Positions 60,535 to 64,000 of a stretch of DNA of 64,000 bases are shown here, one piece after another (position 1 is the stretch's first letter; each line of letters starts with the position of its first letter). The DNA lies in assembly GCA_020845705.1 (NCBI GenBank), contig JADLFH010000046.1, positions 1 through 64,000 on the forward strand, in the 5' to 3' direction. This DNA is from Microthrixaceae bacterium (lineage in GTDB: Bacteria > Actinomycetota > Acidimicrobiia > Acidimicrobiales > Microtrichaceae). A program made the position numbers and the translations under genes. Below the pieces are notes generated by a model. The model made no database searches, was not told where the DNA came from, and saw nothing but the letters and a program-made list of their open reading frames with translations.

Positions 60535-63252
60535 GTGCCAAATCCTTTGGTGATCGTCGAATCCCCGGCGAAGGCCCGCACAATCGCGCGGTTCTTGGGC
60601 GCCGATTACACGGTCGAGTCGTCCGTCGGACACATTCGAGACCTGCCGGCGAAGGCGGCGGAGGTGCCCGAGCAGTACAAGAAGGAGAAGTGGGCGAACC
60701 TCGGCGTGGACGTCGAGAACCACTTCAAGCCGCTCTACATCGTCTCGCCCAACAAGAAGGACCACGTCCGTCACCTCAAGGCGGCGCTCAAGGACGCGTC
60801 GGAGCTCTACCTCGCGACCGACGAGGACCGCGAAGGGGAGGCGATCGCGTGGCATCTCCTTGAGGTGCTGAACCCCAAGGTGCCGGTCAAGCGGATGGTC
60901 TTCCACGAGATCACCCCCGAGGCCATCCAGCGGGCCATCGAGAATCCGCGGGACCTCGACCGTCGCCTCGTGGACGCGCAGGAGGCGCGTCGCATCTTCG
61001 ATCGCCTCTACGGCTATGAGGTCAGCCCGGTCTTGTGGCGCAAGATCCAGCGCGGTCTCTCAGCGGGTCGGGTGCAGTCGGTGGCGATCCGCATCGTGGT
61101 GGAGCGCGAGCGGGAACGTATGGCGTTCCGCTCCGCGAGCTACTGGGACCTCGAAGCGTTGTTCGAGCCGGTGGCCACCCCCGACGCCGCTGCGAGTTCC
61201 TTCACCGGGACCTTGGTGGAGGTCGACGGAACACGCGTCGCGTCGGGCCGCGACTTCGACGAGCAGGGCCGCCCCACCCGCGACGACGTGGTGGTGTTGG
61301 ACGAGGCGGCCACCGTTGCCCTGCGTGACGGTCTTGTGGATCGTCCCGTCACGGTCTCCTCGGTCGAACGCAAGCCCTACACGCGCAAGCCGTACGCACC
61401 GTTCATCACCTCGAGCCTCCAGGTGGAGGCCGGTCGCAAGCTGCGCTTCAGTTCCAGCCAGACCATGTCGCTGGCCCAGAGCCTCTACCAGAACGGCTAC
61501 ATCACCTACATGCGGACCGACAGCACGACGCTGTCGGACACTGCGTTGACCGCCGCGCGCAACCAGATCCGTGAACGCTACGGCGACGGCTATCTCCCCG
61601 AGGCGCCCCGCCGATACGAGAAGAAGGTGAAGAACGCGCAGGAGGCGCACGAGGCGATCCGCCCTGCCGGCGACACGTTCCGCACTCCCGAAGAGCTGCG
61701 CGGAGAGCTGAACAGCCAGGAGCATCGTCTGTACGAGTTGATCTGGCAGCGGACGATCGCCTCGCAGATGACAGACGCGCGCGGCGAGTCGGTCGCGGTG
61801 CGGATGGGGGCCACGACAAGCGACGGTCGCGCCGCCACGTTCGCCGCGTCGGGTCGAACGATCCTGTTCCCCGGGTTCCTCCGCGCGTACGTGGCGGGTG
61901 CCGAGACCGAGGGCGGCGACCAGGACGACAGCGAGAAGGTGTTGCCGGATCTGACCGAAGGCGACGCGGTGCGCACGCTCGAGATGGAGGTCAAGCATCA
62001 CGAGACCCAGCCACCGGCCCGCTACACCGAGGCGTCGCTGGTCAAGAAGCTGGAAGACCTTGGGGTTGGGCGGCCCTCCACCTACGCGGCGACGATCTCG
62101 ACGATTCTCGACCGGGGCTACGTTCGCAAGAAGGGCTCGGCGCTGGTGCCGAGCTTCAGCGCGTTCGCCGTGGTGACCCTCCTGGAGCAGCACTTCCCCG
62201 ACCTCGTCGACTACGCGTTGACGGCGCGCATGGAGGACGACCTGGATCGAATCGCACGTGGCCAGGCCGACGCCGAGCCTTGGCTCACGCGCTTCTATTG
62301 GGGCAGCGCTGACACAGCGGCGCCCGATGGTGGGGGGGTGCCCGGGCTGAAGGCGCAGACCTCCGACATCGACGGCATCGACGCCCGAGCCGTGAACTCG
62401 ATCCCGCTGGGCGCCGATGGCGACGGTGTGCCGATCGTCGCGAGGGTCGGCCGCTATGGGCCGTATCTCCAGCGGGGCGAGGACTCCGCTTCGATCCCCG
62501 AGGACATCGCACCCGACGAGCTCACCGTCGAGCGTTGCCTGGAGCTGATCGCGGCGCCGTCGAACGACCGCCGGATCGGCGTCCATCCCGACACGGGCCT
62601 GGCGGTGTTCGTCAAGGCCGGCCGCTTCGGTCCGTACGTGCAGATGGGCGAACACGACGACGACAACGGTGAGAAGCCGGCCACGGCGTCGCTCTTCAAG
62701 TACATGGAGCCCTCCACGCTGACGATGGACGACGCGGTTCAGTTGTTGTCGTTGCCGCGGGTGGTGGGAGTGGATCCTTCCGACGGGGCCGAGATCACCG
62801 CGCAGAACGGCCGCTACGGGCCGTACATCAAGAAGGGCACCGACAGCCGCACCATCGAGTCCGAGGACCTGTTGTTGAGCATCACTCTGGAACAGGCCAG
62901 CGCGATCTTCGCCCAACCCAAGATGCGACGCGGCCAGGTGGCGAAGCCGCCGCTGAAGGAGTTGGGCCCCGACCCCGACACGGAACGTCCGATCGTGGTG
63001 AAGGACGGCCGATTCGGGCCCTATGTCACCGACGGCGAGACCAACGCCTCGTTGCGCAAGGGCGACAGCGTCGAGGAGCTCACCATGGAACGGGCACTGG
63101 AGTTGTTGGCCGACCGGCGTGCGGCGGGACCCTCGAAGAAGAAGGCACCCGCCAAGAAGGTCGCGTCTAAGAAGAAGGCCGCAGCGAAGAAGGCACCGGC
63201 GAAGAAGGCTGCGGCCAAGAAGGCGCCGGCGAAGCCGTCCACTGGTGAGTGA
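60535..63252 (+). CDS. topA: DNA topoisomerase I
   Basis: The type IA topoisomerase that relaxes negative supercoils. The 905-residue protein starts NPLVIVESPAKARTIARFLG (Toprim) with TDEDREGEAIAWHLLE, has the GYEVSPVLWRKIQRGLSAGRVQSVA segment, and the catalytic Tyr325 in GYITYMRTDSTTLS. Three C-terminal repeats of the TopA_C type (GRYGPYLQRGED, GRFGPYVQMGEH, GRYGPYIKKGTD, GRFGPYVTDGET) replace zinc fingers, as in mycobacteria. The last 35 residues are a Lys/Ala/Pro tail typical of actinobacterial TopA, which aids processivity. The GTG at 60535 starts the Toprim domain directly. Confidence 0.97.
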   Translation: MPNPLVIVESPAKARTIARFLGADYTVESSVGHIRDLPAKAAEVPEQYKKEKWANLGVDVENHFKPLYIVSPNKKDHVRHLKAALKDASELYLATDEDREGEAIAWHLLEVLNPKVPVKRMVFHEITPEAIQRAIENPRDLDRRLVDAQEARRIFDRLYGYEVSPVLWRKIQRGLSAGRVQSVAIRIVVERERERMAFRSASYWDLEALFEPVATPDAAASSFTGTLVEVDGTRVASGRDFDEQGRPTRDDVVVLDEAATVALRDGLVDRPVTVSSVERKPYTRKPYAPFITSSLQVEAGRKLRFSSSQTMSLAQSLYQNGYITYMRTDSTTLSDTALTAARNQIRERYGDGYLPEAPRRYEKKVKNAQEAHEAIRPAGDTFRTPEELRGELNSQEHRLYELIWQRTIASQMTDARGESVAVRMGATTSDGRAATFAASGRTILFPGFLRAYVAGAETEGGDQDDSEKVLPDLTEGDAVRTLEMEVKHHETQPPARYTEASLVKKLEDLGVGRPSTYAATISTILDRGYVRKKGSALVPSFSAFAVVTLLEQHFPDLVDYALTARMEDDLDRIARGQADAEPWLTRFYWGSADTAAPDGGGVPGLKAQTSDIDGIDARAVNSIPLGADGDGVPIVARVGRYGPYLQRGEDSASIPEDIAPDELTVERCLELIAAPSNDRRIGVHPDTGLAVFVKAGRFGPYVQMGEHDDDNGEKPATASLFKYMEPSTLTMDDAVQLLSLPRVVGVDPSDGAEITAQNGRYGPYIKKGTDSRTIESEDLLLSITLEQASAIFAQPKMRRGQVAKPPLKELGPDPDTERPIVVKDGRFGPYVTDGETNASLRKGDSVEELTMERALELLADRRAAGPSKKKAPAKKVASKKKAAAKKAPAKKAAAKKAPAKPSTGE

Positions 63253-63281
63253 GGGTCACCGGGCCCACTGAGGCCCACCCG

Positions 63282-63287
63282 TAGGAT
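63282..63287 (+). promoter_or_regulatory. -10 hexamer TAGGAT, leaderless promoter of the MFS gene
   Basis: TAGGAT is followed by 6 nt and the ATG at 63294. Confidence 0.5.
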
Positions 63288-63293
63288 GGCTCG

Positions 63294-64000
63294 ATGGCTT
63301 CCTCCCGCTCTGACGCGCCATCGGACGCGCCGGTGGGCGATGGGGTCGCCGACGCGGCGCCCACCGGCTGGCGGGAGCGTCTGTTCGTCTCCCACGAGTA
63401 CTTCTGGCTTTGGATCGCGCAGGTTGTGTCGGCCTTTGGCGACTGGGTGGGGCTGTTCGCCATCACCGCGCTGGCCGCCAACATCAGCGGCCAGCCCGAA
63501 GCGGCCACTGCGCTCGTACTGACCGCCAGGGTTGCACCGAGCTTCGTGATCGGTCCGTTCATGGGGGTGCTGGTCGACCGCTACGACCGCAAGATCCTCA
63601 TGCGCATCGCCGATGTGGCACGCGCCCTGGTGTTCGTCGCCCTGCCGTTCGTGCGAACCCTCTGGGGTCTGATCCTCGCGTCGCTGCTCCTGGAGATCTT
63701 CACGTTGTTGTGGTCACCGGCGAAGGAAGCCCTCGTGCCGCGCATCGTGCCTCGCGAGCGGTTGACCACGGCGAACTCCCTCGGTGTGTTGGCCGCGTAC
63801 GGAACGATGCCCCTTGCCGGCGTTCTCCAGTTCTTCCTGAAAGAGGGCAACGACGCGCTCGCCGGTGTGTCGTGGCTGAGCGCCTTCCGCTTCGACCGCG
63901 GGGGCGACGCGCAGGCCCTCGCCTTCTACTTCGACGCTCTCACCTTCCTCGTCACGGCTCTGATCGTGTGGCTCTGCATCAAGACACCGTCGTTGGATCC
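63294..64000 (+). CDS. Major facilitator superfamily protein, truncated by window end
   Basis: The first 235 residues of an MFS-type membrane protein. After a polar leader, EYFWLWIAQVVSAFGDWVGLFAITALAA is helix 1, followed by RVAPSFVIGPFMGVLVDRYDRKILMRIADVARALVF (the MFS loop D-R-D-R-K) and SPAKEALVPRIVPRERLTTANSL, all typical of EntS/MFS_3 exporters. No stop occurs before the window ends. In several actinobacteria an MFS module at this place after topA is fused to thymidylate kinase, so this may be the front part of such a protein; that is inferred from memory of gene order and cannot be seen here. Confidence 0.85.
   Translation, partial: MASSRSDAPSDAPVGDGVADAAPTGWRERLFVSHEYFWLWIAQVVSAFGDWVGLFAITALAANISGQPEAATALVLTARVAPSFVIGPFMGVLVDRYDRKILMRIADVARALVFVALPFVRTLWGLILASLLLEIFTLLWSPAKEALVPRIVPRERLTTANSLGVLAAYGTMPLAGVLQFFLKEGNDALAGVSWLSAFRFDRGGDAQALAFYFDALTFLVTALIVWLCIKTPSLD

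Noticed and set aside
61060-62916. Antisense frame of 618 residues under topA
   Set aside because: topA is certain on the other strand; the frame has no motif.

Overview
The window is high-GC bacterial chromosome with very dense coding. Its gene content points to an actinobacterium: a WhiB protein, inositol-1-phosphate synthase next to a PadR regulator, a DUF5318 protein before a class A PBP, an actinobacterial Tad locus with a DUF4244-type pilin, GlnR with both type I and type II glutamine synthetase, and a TopA with a Lys/Ala tail. Several gene orders match remembered blocks of Mycobacterium tuberculosis (ino1-padR-DUF5318-ponA1 ... rpsF-ssb-rpsR-rplI-dnaB; paired ArsA-type ATPases near whiB; tad locus not far from topA), but many neighbours differ. 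A deep-branching lineage such as Acidimicrobiia is my best inference; no 16S gene is present to confirm it.

Layout. 1-3.2 kb: HDAC-family deacetylase, CCA-adding enzyme, methyltransferase. 3.3-7.6 kb: ino1, padR, DUF5318, ponA. 7.6-10.8 kb: an unrecognised minus-strand envelope cluster (OmpA-domain lipoprotein, secreted protein, four-TM coiled-coil protein) and a 54-residue zinc-ribbon protein. 11-15.9 kb: panB, then rpsF-ssb-rpsR-rplI and dnaB with two DnaA-box-like sites. 15.9-23.3 kb: VOC protein, zinc ribbon, aat, 3-hydroxyacyl-CoA dehydrogenase, S51-like protein, cyclophilin, lysC-asd, CAP lipoprotein, tRNA-Pro(CGG). 23.4-28.6 kb: single-domain response regulator facing a STAS protein, two ArsA-type ATPases facing an NfeD protein, whiB, fxsA. 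28.6-32.2 kb: Nudix hydrolase and an Fe-S module (Mrp carrier, SufR-like regulator, A-type carrier), then ppa. 32.2-35.3 kb: lipoprotein, a reduced xanthine-dehydrogenase-like fusion, RidA, a 55-residue membrane protein. 35.3-38.6 kb: nitrogen module (glnR, glnA type I, glnII). 38.6-43.1 kb: CAP lipoprotein, acyltransferase, sigma factor, 24-residue peptide and a very strong terminator. 43.1-47.4 kb: compact tad locus ending in a STAS gene. 47.4-60.5 kb: acyl-CoA dehydrogenase, double-cyclase/ATPase/TPR regulator, a 2254-residue secreted protein with a gingipain-like (C25) protease region, RCC1 lipoprotein. 60.5-64 kb: topA and a truncated MFS gene that may be the front of an MFS-thymidylate kinase fusion.

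Two themes connect the genes. First, many starts sit 6-8 nt after a TANNNT hexamer with no Shine-Dalgarno, which indicates leaderless transcription; this signal fixes several start codons. Second, the window is rich in extracytoplasmic and regulatory modules (tad pilus, C25-like surface protein, CAP proteins, OmpA lipoprotein, STAS/response-regulator pair, class III cyclase), and these are the least understood part of it.
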